DNA of 64,000 nt. It comes from Mesorhizobium loti (GTDB lineage: Bacteria; Pseudomonadota; Alphaproteobacteria; Rhizobiales; Rhizobiaceae). Shown here one piece after another: positions 17,722-26,830 of the stretch. The stretch lies in assembly GCF_003148495.1 (NCBI RefSeq), contig NZ_QGGH01000002.1, positions 1-64,000 of the forward strand. Reading direction: 5' to 3'. The translations under genes and the position numbers were made by a program. The first letter of the stretch is position 1; every line of letters starts with the position of its first letter. The notes beneath the pieces are model-generated. The model was given only the letters and a program-made list of their open reading frames with translations. It was not told the origin of the DNA and searched no databases.

Positions 17722-18036
17722 GGCCTCTCCTCCGACGGAACGCACCTCAAGCGCCCGGCACCGGCTGCTAGATAAGTCGTATTCTTCGCCGTCCCCAATG
17801 GCGAAAAAGGTAATAGCAGCTATTACAAGACGGCAGATTGACGATCGTGGGTAATCGACTGCTAATTTGCGTCAAATCGCTTTCAATCGAATTTTCCTGA
17901 ATTGGAGGTTGTCAGGAAAATAGTCGTGCGATTTGCCCGGGATATAAACATCTATTGTTTGTTTATACTGTCTCGTGTGCGCGAATATCTGAGGAGAATT
18001 TTAGGCGCTCTGTCGAGCGTTCAGGAGGAGGAACCA
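17722..18036. promoter_or_regulatory. Divergent promoter region of the etf and ABC/GMC operons
   Basis: This gap drives two divergent catabolic operons. Besides the palindrome at 17810-17826 it has AT-rich stretches around 17940-17970, including TATACT at 17964-17969 as a possible -10 element for the plus-strand operon; no well-spaced -35 could be matched. A shared operator would let one regulator, perhaps the LysR at 29319, control both sides. Confidence 0.45.
17810..17826. promoter_or_regulatory. Palindromic operator candidate GTAATAGC-A-GCTATTAC
   Basis: Two 8-base arms with perfect complementarity around one central base. It lies 89 bases upstream of the etfB start and 210 bases upstream of the binding-protein start. 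No long hairpin or T-run accompanies it, so it is more likely a protein-binding site than a terminator. Confidence 0.55.
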
Positions 18037-19248
18037 ATGTCAATAAAGAGCATACTAGACCACAAGATCTCGCGTAAGAGCTTCATCCGCGGCATGCCGG
18101 CCGTGGCGGCAGCCATGGCCGCCGCACCGGCCATCCAACTCGCCCAGACCAGCGCAGCCGTCGCTTCAGAGCCGGAAACGAAGCCCGGCTACTATGGCGC
18201 GCCGCGCACCTGGATGTGGAACCCCAATGCCAACACAATGGTCGACACCACGAAATGGAAGAAGGCGGGTCCGTATACGATCGGGTTCTCCAACGCTTCG
18301 ATTTCCAATGCCTGGCGTGTCGCCTTCCAGCATGGCGTCCTCTGGTCCGCCGGCCAGCATCGCGACGAGATCGCCCATCTTCTCGTCACCGACGCCAATG
18401 ACGACCCTTCCAAGCAGATCGCGGACATCCAGGATCTGATCAGCCAGGGTGTCGACATTTTGCTCATTGCGGCCTCGACCGAGGACGCGCTCGATTCCGT
18501 CGTCGGCCGCGCAACCGAACAAGGCATTCCCGTTGTCATGGTCGATCGCAAGGTCAAGACGCCGGCCAACTACATCACCTACGTCACGGCATCCGACTGG
18601 GCACTGGGCCGTCTCGAGGCGCAGTGGTTGTGCGAGACGCTCGGCGGCAAGGGCAACATCGTGATGCTGCCCGGCATCGCTGGGTCGAGCGTCGCGGAAA
18701 TCCGCATCAAGGCGAACGAGGAAGTGTTCTCGAAATTTCCCGACATCAAGGTGCTGGAGAAGCAGTATTGCGACTGGAACCCGGCAACCGGCAAGTCGGT
18801 GATGGCCGCGCTGATCCAGAAGCACGGCAAGGCCATCAACGGCGTCCTGGCCGACAGTGCGCTTCAGGGCTATGGCGCGATCGAAGCGTTTCTTGACGCC
18901 GGCTACAAGGACGGCGAATTTCCACCGATGACCGGCGGCGACGTTGCCCGGATGTATCAGCTGGCCAACCAGCACAACATCAAGATGGTCGGCATCGACT
19001 ATCCGACGTCGATGGGCATCACCGGCATCGAGACCGCGCTCGACGTGCTCAAGGGCATCTCCGTCCCGGACAAGGTGGAGGTGAGCTTCCAGGTCGTCAC
19101 GTCGCCGGGTGCGGATACGATCTCGGTCAAGGGCGACAGGCATCTGCTCGACCATGTCAGCATGAGCGATCCGGGCGATCTGTCGCCAAGCAACGGGCTG
19201 CCCGCCGGCTACAATCCGAGCACGTTCAATCCCGACTATCCGAAGTAA
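18037..19248 (+). CDS. Ribose-type ABC transporter, substrate-binding protein
   Basis: A 403-residue periplasmic binding protein of the sugar (Periplasmic_binding_4/RbsB) group. ATG 18037 follows AGGAGGAGG and replaces the much longer frame from 17902. The N-terminus, with SRKSFIRG before an Ala-rich hydrophobic stretch, resembles a twin-arginine signal with one Arg replaced by Lys. The mature domain has the usual NDDPSKQIADIQDLISQGVDILLI and VVMVDRK elements. It is longer than RbsB (about 300), with an extra 40-residue N-terminal segment. It is followed by a 3' hairpin and by its ATPase and two permease genes; the ligand, sugar or otherwise, is unknown. Confidence 0.88.
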   Translation: MSIKSILDHKISRKSFIRGMPAVAAAMAAAPAIQLAQTSAAVASEPETKPGYYGAPRTWMWNPNANTMVDTTKWKKAGPYTIGFSNASISNAWRVAFQHGVLWSAGQHRDEIAHLLVTDANDDPSKQIADIQDLISQGVDILLIAASTEDALDSVVGRATEQGIPVVMVDRKVKTPANYITYVTASDWALGRLEAQWLCETLGGKGNIVMLPGIAGSSVAEIRIKANEEVFSKFPDIKVLEKQYCDWNPATGKSVMAALIQKHGKAINGVLADSALQGYGAIEAFLDAGYKDGEFPPMTGGDVARMYQLANQHNIKMVGIDYPTSMGITGIETALDVLKGISVPDKVEVSFQVVTSPGADTISVKGDRHLLDHVSMSDPGDLSPSNGLPAGYNPSTFNPDYPK

Positions 19249-19267
19249 GCTTCCCAAGCGACCCTGT

Positions 19268-19290
19268 GTGCGCCCATCCTGGGCGCGCAC
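19268..19290 (+). terminator. 3' hairpin after the binding-protein gene (attenuator-like)
   Basis: GTGCGCCCA and TGGGCGCGCAC form a GC-rich stem with a small bulge around a 3-base loop, 20 bases after the stop. There is no T-run, so it probably protects or attenuates the message, keeping the binding protein in excess over the ATPase and permeases. Confidence 0.45.
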
Positions 19291-19323
19291 CGGGCGTGCA
19301 TTGAACAGTTCGAGCACCGGGAT

Positions 19324-20865
19324 ATGTCAGCGTCTGTTATTGAACTCAGCCAGATCGAGAAGGACTATCCTGGAGTCAAACCCCTGGACAAGGTCGATTT
19401 CGCCGTGCGGCCGGGCGAGATTCACGCCCTTCTCGGCGAAAATGGCGCAGGCAAGTCGACGCTGATCCGCGTCATGGGCGGCGTGACCAAACCGAATTCC
19501 GGGACCATGACCTATCTCGGCAAGCCGGTTTCCTGGCAGTCGCCGAAGGAAGCACGCGCTGCCGGCATCCACGTGATCCATCAAGAGCTTGCGCTTTTTC
19601 CCGAGCTTTCCGTTGCCGAGAACATTCTGGTCGATACGCAGCCCCGCGGCATGTTTGGTCTCATTTCGAACCGCGCCCGCCACGTCCGCGCCGCTGAAAT
19701 CCTCGCACAACTCGGCGTCGATATTCCAACCCACGCCAAGATCGACGAATTGCCGCTTGCCGATCAGCAAATGGTCGAGATCGCGAAAGCCCTGGTCGGC
19801 AGGGTGCGGCTTCTCATCCTGGACGAACCGACAGCGGTCATCGCAGGCCGCGAGGTCGATCTCTTGTTCGAGAACATGCGCAGGCTGCGCAACGAAGGCG
19901 TCGGCATCGTCTACGTCTCCCATAGGCTCGAGGAGATATTCGAGATCGCCGACACGGTGACGATCCTCAAGGACGGCCAGCTCGTCGGCACGAGCCCGGT
20001 AAGCGCGCTCACGCGTGAAGAGATGATCACACGCATGGTCGGTCGCCGGCTGAGCCAGATCTATCCGCCGCGGCGTACGGCGCCGGCGGGCGGCCCGGAT
20101 GTGCTCACTGTGCGCAATCTCAAGGCTGGTCCGCGCGTCCGTGACGTCAGCCTCAACGTCAAGGTTGGCGAAATCGTCGGCGTGGCCGGCATGGTTGGTT
20201 CGGGGCGCACGGAGGTCGCCGAGGCTATCTTCGGCACGCGTGCCGTCGAGAGCGGGGTGATCGAATTCGATGGCAAGCCATTCGAGACAAAGCTTCCGAA
20301 GGGTTCGATCGGCCACGGGCTCGGTTTCCTGACCGAGAGCCGCAAGGACGACGGCCTGTTTCTCGGCCTGCCGATTTCCGCCAATATCGTGGCGCCCGAC
20401 CTGGACGGCATAACCAAACATGGCCTGATCGACCGGAAGCAGGAACGGGCATTGGCGATGCAGCAGATCCAGGACTTTTCGGTCGCGACGCCGTCGCCTG
20501 ACGCGAAGATCGGCAATCTCTCCGGTGGAAACCAGCAGAAGGTGCTGTTCAGCCGCTGGTCGCGGATCGCCAGCAGGCTGCTTATCCTCGACGAACCGAC
20601 GCGCGGGGTTGATATCGGAGCCAAGGTGGAGATTTACCGTATCGTGCGCCGGCTGGCGGATTCTGGCGTCGGCGTGCTGATGATCAGTTCAGAACTGCCC
20701 GAAATCGTCGGCCTCTCCGACAGGGTCTTCGTCATGGCGCAAGGCTACGTCGTCGGCGAAATCAAAGGCGATGCCCTCGGCGAGGAGGCGATCATGGATC
20801 TCGCCGTGCGATCTGTCGGGCACCGCGAGGCGAAAATGGATCAGCGTGCGGAGCCGGTCGGATGA
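19324..20865 (+). CDS. Ribose-type ABC transporter, double ATPase
   Basis: A 513-residue protein with two ABC domains in the RbsA/XylG manner. The first has Walker A GENGAGKST (about 38-46) and Walker B LLILDEPTA, with a degenerate signature LPLADQQ. The second has a degenerate Walker A (GMVGSGRTE) and intact LSGGNQQ and LLILDEPTRGVD. It energises import by the two permeases encoded immediately downstream; the next ATG overlaps its stop (ATGA). Confidence 0.92.
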   Translation: MSASVIELSQIEKDYPGVKPLDKVDFAVRPGEIHALLGENGAGKSTLIRVMGGVTKPNSGTMTYLGKPVSWQSPKEARAAGIHVIHQELALFPELSVAENILVDTQPRGMFGLISNRARHVRAAEILAQLGVDIPTHAKIDELPLADQQMVEIAKALVGRVRLLILDEPTAVIAGREVDLLFENMRRLRNEGVGIVYVSHRLEEIFEIADTVTILKDGQLVGTSPVSALTREEMITRMVGRRLSQIYPPRRTAPAGGPDVLTVRNLKAGPRVRDVSLNVKVGEIVGVAGMVGSGRTEVAEAIFGTRAVESGVIEFDGKPFETKLPKGSIGHGLGFLTESRKDDGLFLGLPISANIVAPDLDGITKHGLIDRKQERALAMQQIQDFSVATPSPDAKIGNLSGGNQQKVLFSRWSRIASRLLILDEPTRGVDIGAKVEIYRIVRRLADSGVGVLMISSELPEIVGLSDRVFVMAQGYVVGEIKGDALGEEAIMDLAVRSVGHREAKMDQRAEPVG

Positions 20866-21812
20866 GCGCGATCACGGTGGATCTTCGCCGCAACCGGTTG
20901 ATGCTCTCCTATCTGATCGTGGCAGTGCTGCTGGTTGTGCTTGCCGTCGCCGGCGGATTGTTGTCCGATCGGTTCCTCACTTGGCGCAACATCGGCAATC
21001 TGTTCCAGCAGCTCATCGTGCTGGGCATGGTCAGCCTGGGCCAGACGTTCGTCGTGCTGATGGGCGGCATCGATCTGGCGATCGGTTCGCTGGTCGGTGC
21101 GCTCACCGTCTTTCTGGCGAACTTCCTCGAATGGCGCCCTGATCTGGTCTGGCTTGCACTGCCGCTGGCCTTGGTCGCCGCCACCGCCGTCGGCGCGCTC
21201 AACGGGTTGCTGACGGTCGTGCTGCGCGTCCATCCCCTGATCGTCACGCTCGGCATGTCTTCGATCATCTTCGGCGCAACGCTGATGTACCGTAAGGAGC
21301 CCGGCGGCTCCGTGCCGCGCGCCTTCGCGGATATTGCCTATGCAAAGGTCGGCGGCATTCCGTTCAGCGCCGTCGTGCTCGTCGTGATTTTCGCACTAGC
21401 CGGGCTTTGGCTGCAGCGCACGCGCACGGGCCGCAGTATCTACTTCGTCGGCGGCGATCGGGAAGCGGCGCGGCTGAATGGGTTGCCGGTCGATCGTATC
21501 GTGGTGCTTGCCTACGCGCTGTCTGGCCTGTGCGCCGGTATAGCTGCGATTTTCCTGACCGCGCGCACCGGCGTTGGCGACCCGCGCATCGGCGCCGCGC
21601 TGACGCTGCAATCGGTGACGCCGGTCGTGGTCGGAGGCACTATTCTGGCCGGCGGAAGAGGTGGCGTGCTTGGTACCTTCCTCGGCGTGCTGCTCGTCAC
21701 CATGCTCAACAGCCTGCTCAACTTCGTCAATGTCTCATCCTACTACCAGTGGGTCATCCAGGGTCTCATCATCATCATCGCGGTCGGCATCCACACCACG
21801 AGGCGGAGATAA
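20862..21812 (+). CDS. Ribose-type ABC transporter, permease 1
   Basis: A 316-residue membrane protein of the RbsC/BPD_transp_2 family with about nine hydrophobic helices and family motifs GGIDLAIGSLVG and GGTILAGGRGGVLGT. It starts inside the stop of the ATPase gene (4-base overlap). It is one of two different permeases in the operon, which suggests a heterodimeric channel. Confidence 0.9.
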   Translation: MSAITVDLRRNRLMLSYLIVAVLLVVLAVAGGLLSDRFLTWRNIGNLFQQLIVLGMVSLGQTFVVLMGGIDLAIGSLVGALTVFLANFLEWRPDLVWLALPLALVAATAVGALNGLLTVVLRVHPLIVTLGMSSIIFGATLMYRKEPGGSVPRAFADIAYAKVGGIPFSAVVLVVIFALAGLWLQRTRTGRSIYFVGGDREAARLNGLPVDRIVVLAYALSGLCAGIAAIFLTARTGVGDPRIGAALTLQSVTPVVVGGTILAGGRGGVLGTFLGVLLVTMLNSLLNFVNVSSYYQWVIQGLIIIIAVGIHTTRRR

Positions 21813-21814
21813 CG

Positions 21815-22783
21815 ATGGCGCCTCTCGATACCCCGATGCCGCGATCGCAAAGCATGTCCATGGCGTCTGTTTTCGAGCGCTACGGGCTGCTGGTCTTCCT
21901 GGTCGCGCTGATGACCGTTGCGGCTCTCGCTTCACCGACCTTTCTGCGGCCGGCCAACCTGGTCAATGTGCTGACGATCGCGGCACCGCTTGGCATGGTC
22001 GTCGTCGGCCAGACCTTTGTCATCCTGGTGCGCGGATTGGACCTGTCCGTGGCCTCGCTGATGGCGACGGTGGCCGTGCTGGCGACCGCTTTCAAAGCCA
22101 CGACCAATGAGGCGATTCCGATGATCTTCATCGCCGCGATCGCCCTGTCGGCCGTGGTGGGCTTGGTGAATGGCTGGCTCGTCGCCAAGCGCAATGTCAG
22201 CCCGTTTCTCGCAACTCTGGCGATGATGATCATCCTGCAGGGCATCCGTTTCGCCTATACTGGCGGAGCGCCGATCAGCACCTTGCCGCCGGGCATGGGC
22301 TTTCTGGCCTCCGGCCGGATTTTTGGCGTGCCCGTCAATCTGATCACCCTGGCATTTCTGGCCATCGCGTTCGGCATCGTGCTGCACCGGTCACGCCTCG
22401 GCCGTGAGATATTCATGGTCGGAAGCAATCCGAAGGCGGCGTTCCTCAACGGTGTCGCGCCCGATCGCGTGGTCATCCTCTGCTACGTCATCTGCTCTGT
22501 CTGCGCGGGAATAGGCGGGCTGTTCCTGCTCGGCTATGTCGGCACCGTTTCGAACTGGGTCGGCCAAGGCTACGAACTGGACTCCATTGTTGCCGCCGTG
22601 ATGGGCGGGGTCGCGCTTACCGGTGGGCGCGGCAACATCTTTGCGGCGCTGCTTGGCGTGGCCGTTCTGGTGGTGATCAACAATCTCGTGCTGCTGCTCG
22701 GATTTCCGATCGAGATGCAGCTCATCATCAAGGGTGTCATCATCATCGGCGCGGCGGCGTTTTATCGGACGCGGCTCGCCTGA
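21815..22783 (+). CDS. Ribose-type ABC transporter, permease 2
   Basis: A 322-residue RbsC-family permease with motifs RGLDLSVASLMA and GGVALTGGRGNIFAA. ATG 21815 with GGCGGAGAT ahead of it is the start, two bases after the previous stop; the open frame extending back to 21407 is just read-through of the other frame. It completes the transporter encoded at 18037-22783. Confidence 0.9.
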   Translation: MAPLDTPMPRSQSMSMASVFERYGLLVFLVALMTVAALASPTFLRPANLVNVLTIAAPLGMVVVGQTFVILVRGLDLSVASLMATVAVLATAFKATTNEAIPMIFIAAIALSAVVGLVNGWLVAKRNVSPFLATLAMMIILQGIRFAYTGGAPISTLPPGMGFLASGRIFGVPVNLITLAFLAIAFGIVLHRSRLGREIFMVGSNPKAAFLNGVAPDRVVILCYVICSVCAGIGGLFLLGYVGTVSNWVGQGYELDSIVAAVMGGVALTGGRGNIFAALLGVAVLVVINNLVLLLGFPIEMQLIIKGVIIIGAAAFYRTRLA

Positions 22784-22819
22784 CCCGATGCTGCCGTTGG
22801 ACCCCAAGGGAGGAAGAGA

Positions 22820-24493
22820 ATGACCGTTGAAGTTCTGGCGGATCGCGGTGCACGGGCAAGGCGCGACGAGGAAGTGGATGTCGTGATCGTCGGGGCCGGC
22901 CCATCCGGCTCGGTCGCTGCACTTCATCTGGCGCGTGCCGGCATTTCCGTCGTCGTGCTGGAGCAGGGCGAATGGCCGGACTATGCCGACTATACCGGCG
23001 CGCGTCCGGAGCACGAGCTTGTCAGCACCAAGCTCTGGCATCCCAATCCCAACGTTCGCGACAATCCCAACGACTATCCCGTCGATACGTCGACGACGGA
23101 CATCAACCCGCTGATGTTTGCCGGTGTCGGTGGCAGCGCGACGCTCTACGGCGCGCAGTGGATGCATTTCCTGCCGTCCGACTTCCGCGTGCGGTCGATG
23201 GATGGCGTGGCCGAGGACTGGCCGTTCACATATGAAGACCTGCTGCCTTACCAGCTTGAGATCGAACGCGAGGTGGGCGTCTCCGGTCTCGCTGGCGATC
23301 CGGCCTATCCGCCGCGCGGGGCCTATCCCTTTCCGGCGCTGCCGATGGGCTCCGTTGGCCAGCGCGGTGCGCTGGGCATGGAGAAGATGGGCTGGCACTG
23401 GTGGCCCGGCAGCAATGCCATCCCGTCGGAGAAGTTCGGCGAACTCAATCCATGCGTGCGCCGAGGAACCTGTCTTACCGGTTGTCCGGAGGGTGCGAAA
23501 TCCACGACAGACCGGTCGCATTGGCCGCTGGCCCTGAAAGCCGGCGCGCGGCTCGTCACCCGTGCTCGCGTGAAAGAAATCGAGACGAACGAGCAGGGGC
23601 TGGCGACCGGCGTCGTCTATGTCGACGCGAACGGGCGCGACCGGCGCCAGCGCGCCAAGGTGGTCATTCTGTGCGCCAATGGCGTCGGCACGCCTCGGCT
23701 GCTGCTGATGTCGGGAGGGTCCAGAACTCCGGACGGCCTCGCCAACTCGTCCGGCCTGGTCGGCAAGCGGCTGATGATGCATCCCTTCGCAAGTGTACTT
23801 GCTTCTTACCAGGACCCGCTCGATTCCTGGCGTGGTCCCTTCGGTCAGCAAGTCTATTCGCTGGAATTCTATGAGACCGACGAAAGCCGTGGCTTTGTGC
23901 GCGGTTCGAAATGGAACTGCATGCCGTCGGGCGGACCGGTCGGCGTATCCGGCGCGACCGGGTCCAAGGTCTATGTCGCCGAAAGCGGCCGGTTCCAGGA
24001 TTTCTGGGGTGCCAACCTGCATGAAAATGTGGCGCGTCGCTTCGGCCATTCGCTGATCTGGGGCATCGTCGGGGAAGATCTTCCGGAGGAAAGCAATCAG
24101 GTGGTGCTGTCGAAGGATCTGGTGGATTCCGATGGCCTGCCGGCACCGCAGATCATCTACAAGGTCAACGAGAACTCCAACCGGCTGCTCAAGTTCAACA
24201 TCGACCGTTGCCTGGAATCGGTGCGCGCCGCCGGCGCCATCGAGACGCTGGTTTCGACGCCGGTGCGTGAATCCGGCTGGCACCTCATCGGCACCACCGT
24301 CATGGGCGACGACCCCAAGCGCTCGGTCGTCGATCAATGGGGCGCCTGCCACGACGTGCCGAACCTCTATGTCATGGATGCCTCGACCTTCCCGACCTCG
24401 GGGGCCACCAACCCGACGGCGACCATCATGGCCGTGGCGCTGCGCAACACGCGCCGCATGATCGCCGAGCGCCGCAACCAGAAGGTGGCCTGA
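22820..24493 (+). CDS. GMC-family FAD dehydrogenase
   Basis: A 557-residue flavoprotein. The FAD dinucleotide motif VVIVGAGPSGSVAALHL is at 21-37. The GMC C-terminal domain has the catalytic His in GWHLIGTTVMG and the closing FAD contact GATNPTATIMAVALRN. A Cys-containing segment (CVRRGTCLTGCPEG) matches GMC enzymes that work with a small helper subunit, such as gluconate, sorbose or FAD-glucose dehydrogenases. There is no signal peptide of its own. The next gene, one base on, encodes a subunit-3-like protein, supporting a two-subunit dehydrogenase that oxidises an alcohol or sugar brought in by the ABC transporter. Confidence 0.87.
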   Translation: MTVEVLADRGARARRDEEVDVVIVGAGPSGSVAALHLARAGISVVVLEQGEWPDYADYTGARPEHELVSTKLWHPNPNVRDNPNDYPVDTSTTDINPLMFAGVGGSATLYGAQWMHFLPSDFRVRSMDGVAEDWPFTYEDLLPYQLEIEREVGVSGLAGDPAYPPRGAYPFPALPMGSVGQRGALGMEKMGWHWWPGSNAIPSEKFGELNPCVRRGTCLTGCPEGAKSTTDRSHWPLALKAGARLVTRARVKEIETNEQGLATGVVYVDANGRDRRQRAKVVILCANGVGTPRLLLMSGGSRTPDGLANSSGLVGKRLMMHPFASVLASYQDPLDSWRGPFGQQVYSLEFYETDESRGFVRGSKWNCMPSGGPVGVSGATGSKVYVAESGRFQDFWGANLHENVARRFGHSLIWGIVGEDLPEESNQVVLSKDLVDSDGLPAPQIIYKVNENSNRLLKFNIDRCLESVRAAGAIETLVSTPVRESGWHLIGTTVMGDDPKRSVVDQWGACHDVPNLYVMDASTFPTSGATNPTATIMAVALRNTRRMIAERRNQKVA

Positions 24494-24494
24494 C

Positions 24495-24902
24495 ATGTCG
24501 GACGAGAACGCCTTCCTTGTACTCGCAGACTTCCTGATCCCCGCGCATGGCAAGATGCCGAAATTCAGTGACGTCTGCGGTTACGCCGATGTCGAGAAGT
24601 CCCTGGATTTCCGTATTGATCTGAAGTCGGGCTTCGCGCGCGGCATCGCGGTCGGTCCGGCCACCGGCGCCGAAGCTCGCCTGGAAAGCCTCAACAAGGA
24701 GGATGGTGAAGCCTTCTCGGCGATCACAACCATTGCCATCGCCACCTACTATATGAGCCCACGCGTGCGCGAGCTGATCGGCTACCCCGGCCAGGAGAAC
24801 GTTCCCTACGATTCCAAGGCGACGCAAATCTACCTGACCAACGGCTCGCTCGGCCAGGTGGTCGCGCGTGGCCGCAAATATCGGCCGACCCCCGGCCTTT
24901 GA
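24495..24902 (+). CDS. Gluconate 2-dehydrogenase subunit 3-like small subunit
   Basis: A 135-residue protein with the pattern of the gluconate 2-dehydrogenase subunit 3 family: LADFLIPA near the start, then about 75 residues on YYMSPRVRELIGYPGQ, the family's most conserved segment. Usual members begin with a Tat signal that exports the folded dehydrogenase. This one starts directly with the mature domain, so the complex may be cytoplasmic. It follows the GMC gene by one base. Confidence 0.75.
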   Translation: MSDENAFLVLADFLIPAHGKMPKFSDVCGYADVEKSLDFRIDLKSGFARGIAVGPATGAEARLESLNKEDGEAFSAITTIAIATYYMSPRVRELIGYPGQENVPYDSKATQIYLTNGSLGQVVARGRKYRPTPGL

Positions 24903-24931
24903 TCTCCTAAGCAACTGGAAAGGACCATCCA

Positions 24932-25309
24932 ATGGGCAAAGACGTGTTCGACAAGGGTTTTGAAATCCGCAAATCGGTTCTGGGCGCCGAATTCGTCGAG
25001 AAATCCTTCGCCAGCGCCGACGATTTCAATCGTCCGCTGCAGGAACTCGTGACGGAATATTGCTGGGGCGCTGTCTGGGGCCGCGACACGCTCGACAAGA
25101 AGACCCGCAGCATGCTGAACCTCGCCATGCTTTCCGCGCTCAATCGTCCGCACGAGCTGAAGATGCATGTGAAAGGCGCGCTGACCAACGGTGTGACCAA
25201 AGACGAAATCCGCGAAGTCCTTCTACAGGTCGTGATCTATGCCGGCGTGCCCGCAGGCGTCGATTCCTTCCGGGTGGCGCGCGAAGCCATGCAGGAAGTC
25301 GGAGCATGA
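24932..25309 (+). CDS. Carboxymuconolactone decarboxylase-family protein
   Basis: A 125-residue all-helical protein of the CMD/PcaC type, with LDKKTRSMLNLAMLSALNRPHELKMHVKGALTNGV and then EIREVLLQVVIYAGVPAGVDSF as hallmarks. The CxxC of AhpD-type peroxidase relatives is absent, so a decarboxylase or isomerase-like role fits better. It is read from the same operon as the GMC dehydrogenase and overlaps the next aldehyde dehydrogenase start by four bases. Its substrate may be a keto-acid or lactone intermediate of this pathway, which is inference. Confidence 0.8.
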   Translation: MGKDVFDKGFEIRKSVLGAEFVEKSFASADDFNRPLQELVTEYCWGAVWGRDTLDKKTRSMLNLAMLSALNRPHELKMHVKGALTNGVTKDEIREVLLQVVIYAGVPAGVDSFRVAREAMQEVGA

Positions 25310-26805
25310 CAACCCGTCCGCCGCTGGCCACGGAAAAGCTCTCGATGCTGATCGGCGGCCGCTCGGCCGCCGCGCAGTCGGGGGATTTTTTCGAATCCTT
25401 CGATCCCTTCACCGGCAAGGCCTGGGCGCTCGTTCCGCGCGCCGGCGTAGCCGATGTCGATGCGGCCGTTCAGGCAGCCGTCGAAGCCTTCCGCGGCGAG
25501 TGGCGGACGATGACTCCAAGCGCGCGTGGGCAGATCATGACCCGCTTCGCCGATCTCGTGGCGGAGGAGGCCGAAAACCTGGCCGTTCTCGAAACCCGCG
25601 ACAACGGCAAGCTGATCAATGAAATGCGGATACAGTGCAAATACATTCCGCAATGGTTCCGCTTCTTTGGCGGCCTTGCCGACAAGATCGAGGGGCGTGT
25701 CATCCCGATCGACAAACCGGGCGTGTTCAACTACACGCGCCGCGAGCCGCTCGGGGTTGTGGCCGCGATCACACCGTGGAACTCGCCCTTGATGCTGGCG
25801 ACGTGGAAGCTTGCCCCAGCGCTCGCTGCCGGCAACACGATCGTCTGGAAGCCGTCGGAGTTCTCGTCGGTGTCGGCATTGTTCTTCGGCCGGCTTTTCG
25901 AGAAAGCGGGCTTTCCCAAGGGCGTCGTCAATATCGTCACCGGCTTCGGCCATGAAATCGGCGACCGCCTCGTCACGCATCCCGATGTCGCGAAAGTGGC
26001 GTTCACCGGTGGTGATGCAACCGGCCGCCGCGTCTATCAGGCTGCCGCCGGCGGGCTCAAGAAGGTCACACTCGAACTCGGCGGCAAATCCGCCAACATC
26101 GTTTTCGCCGACGCCAAGATGGATGCCGCCATTCCCGGCCTCGTTTCCGGTATCTTCGCCGCGACGGGGCAGACCTGCATCGCTGGTTCGCGCGCGCTTG
26201 TGCAGCGCTCCGTCTACGACCAGGTGACGGAGAAGCTGGTCGCCTTCGCAAAGACCGCGAGGATTGGCGATCCGCTCGATCCCGAGACCCAGGTAGGTCC
26301 GATCACCACCTTGCCGCAGCGCGCGAAAGTGCTCGACTACATCAGCATCGCCAATGGTGAGGGCGCCGCGCAATTGCTCGGCGGCAAGATACCCGAGGAC
26401 AAATCGATTGCCGACGGCTGGTTCGTGGAACCGACGATCTTCGGTAACGTGAAGCAGTCCATGCGCATCGCCCAGGAAGAGGTCTTCGGACCGGTGCTGT
26501 CGATCATTCCCTTCGAGGATGAGGAGGAGGCGGTGGCCATCGCCAACGACACCATCTACGGGCTTGCGGCCGGGATGTGGACGCAGGATCTTGGCCGCGC
26601 AATCCGCCTGCCCGAGCGGCTCGAGGCCGGCAGCGTCTGGGTCAACATGTACCGCGCCACCAGCTATCTCTCGCCTTTCGGCGGCTACAAGCAGTCGGGC
26701 ATCGGCCGAGAGAACGGCCAGACCGCTATCTACGAATATCTTCAGGAAAAGAGCATCTGGATCGATGCCGGGAATTCCATTCCCGCGCCGTTCGTCCAGC
26801 GCTGA
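25306..26805 (+). CDS. Aldehyde dehydrogenase (first of two)
   Basis: A 499-residue NAD(P)-dependent aldehyde dehydrogenase with complete active site: Asn in ITPWNSPL, Glu in LELGGKSAN and catalytic Cys in GQTCIAGSR. ATG 25306 overlaps the stop of the CMD gene (ATGA); the longer frame from 25060 is not used. It presumably oxidises the aldehyde formed by the GMC dehydrogenase. Confidence 0.9.
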   Translation: MTTRPPLATEKLSMLIGGRSAAAQSGDFFESFDPFTGKAWALVPRAGVADVDAAVQAAVEAFRGEWRTMTPSARGQIMTRFADLVAEEAENLAVLETRDNGKLINEMRIQCKYIPQWFRFFGGLADKIEGRVIPIDKPGVFNYTRREPLGVVAAITPWNSPLMLATWKLAPALAAGNTIVWKPSEFSSVSALFFGRLFEKAGFPKGVVNIVTGFGHEIGDRLVTHPDVAKVAFTGGDATGRRVYQAAAGGLKKVTLELGGKSANIVFADAKMDAAIPGLVSGIFAATGQTCIAGSRALVQRSVYDQVTEKLVAFAKTARIGDPLDPETQVGPITTLPQRAKVLDYISIANGEGAAQLLGGKIPEDKSIADGWFVEPTIFGNVKQSMRIAQEEVFGPVLSIIPFEDEEEAVAIANDTIYGLAAGMWTQDLGRAIRLPERLEAGSVWVNMYRATSYLSPFGGYKQSGIGRENGQTAIYEYLQEKSIWIDAGNSIPAPFVQR

Positions 26806-26830
26806 TCGAAGACCCCTTCGGGAGGAAATC

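Noticed and set aside
22391..24553. 720-residue minus-strand open frame
   Set aside because: Antisense to the GMC dehydrogenase and permease genes; composition is that of a GC-rich shadow frame.
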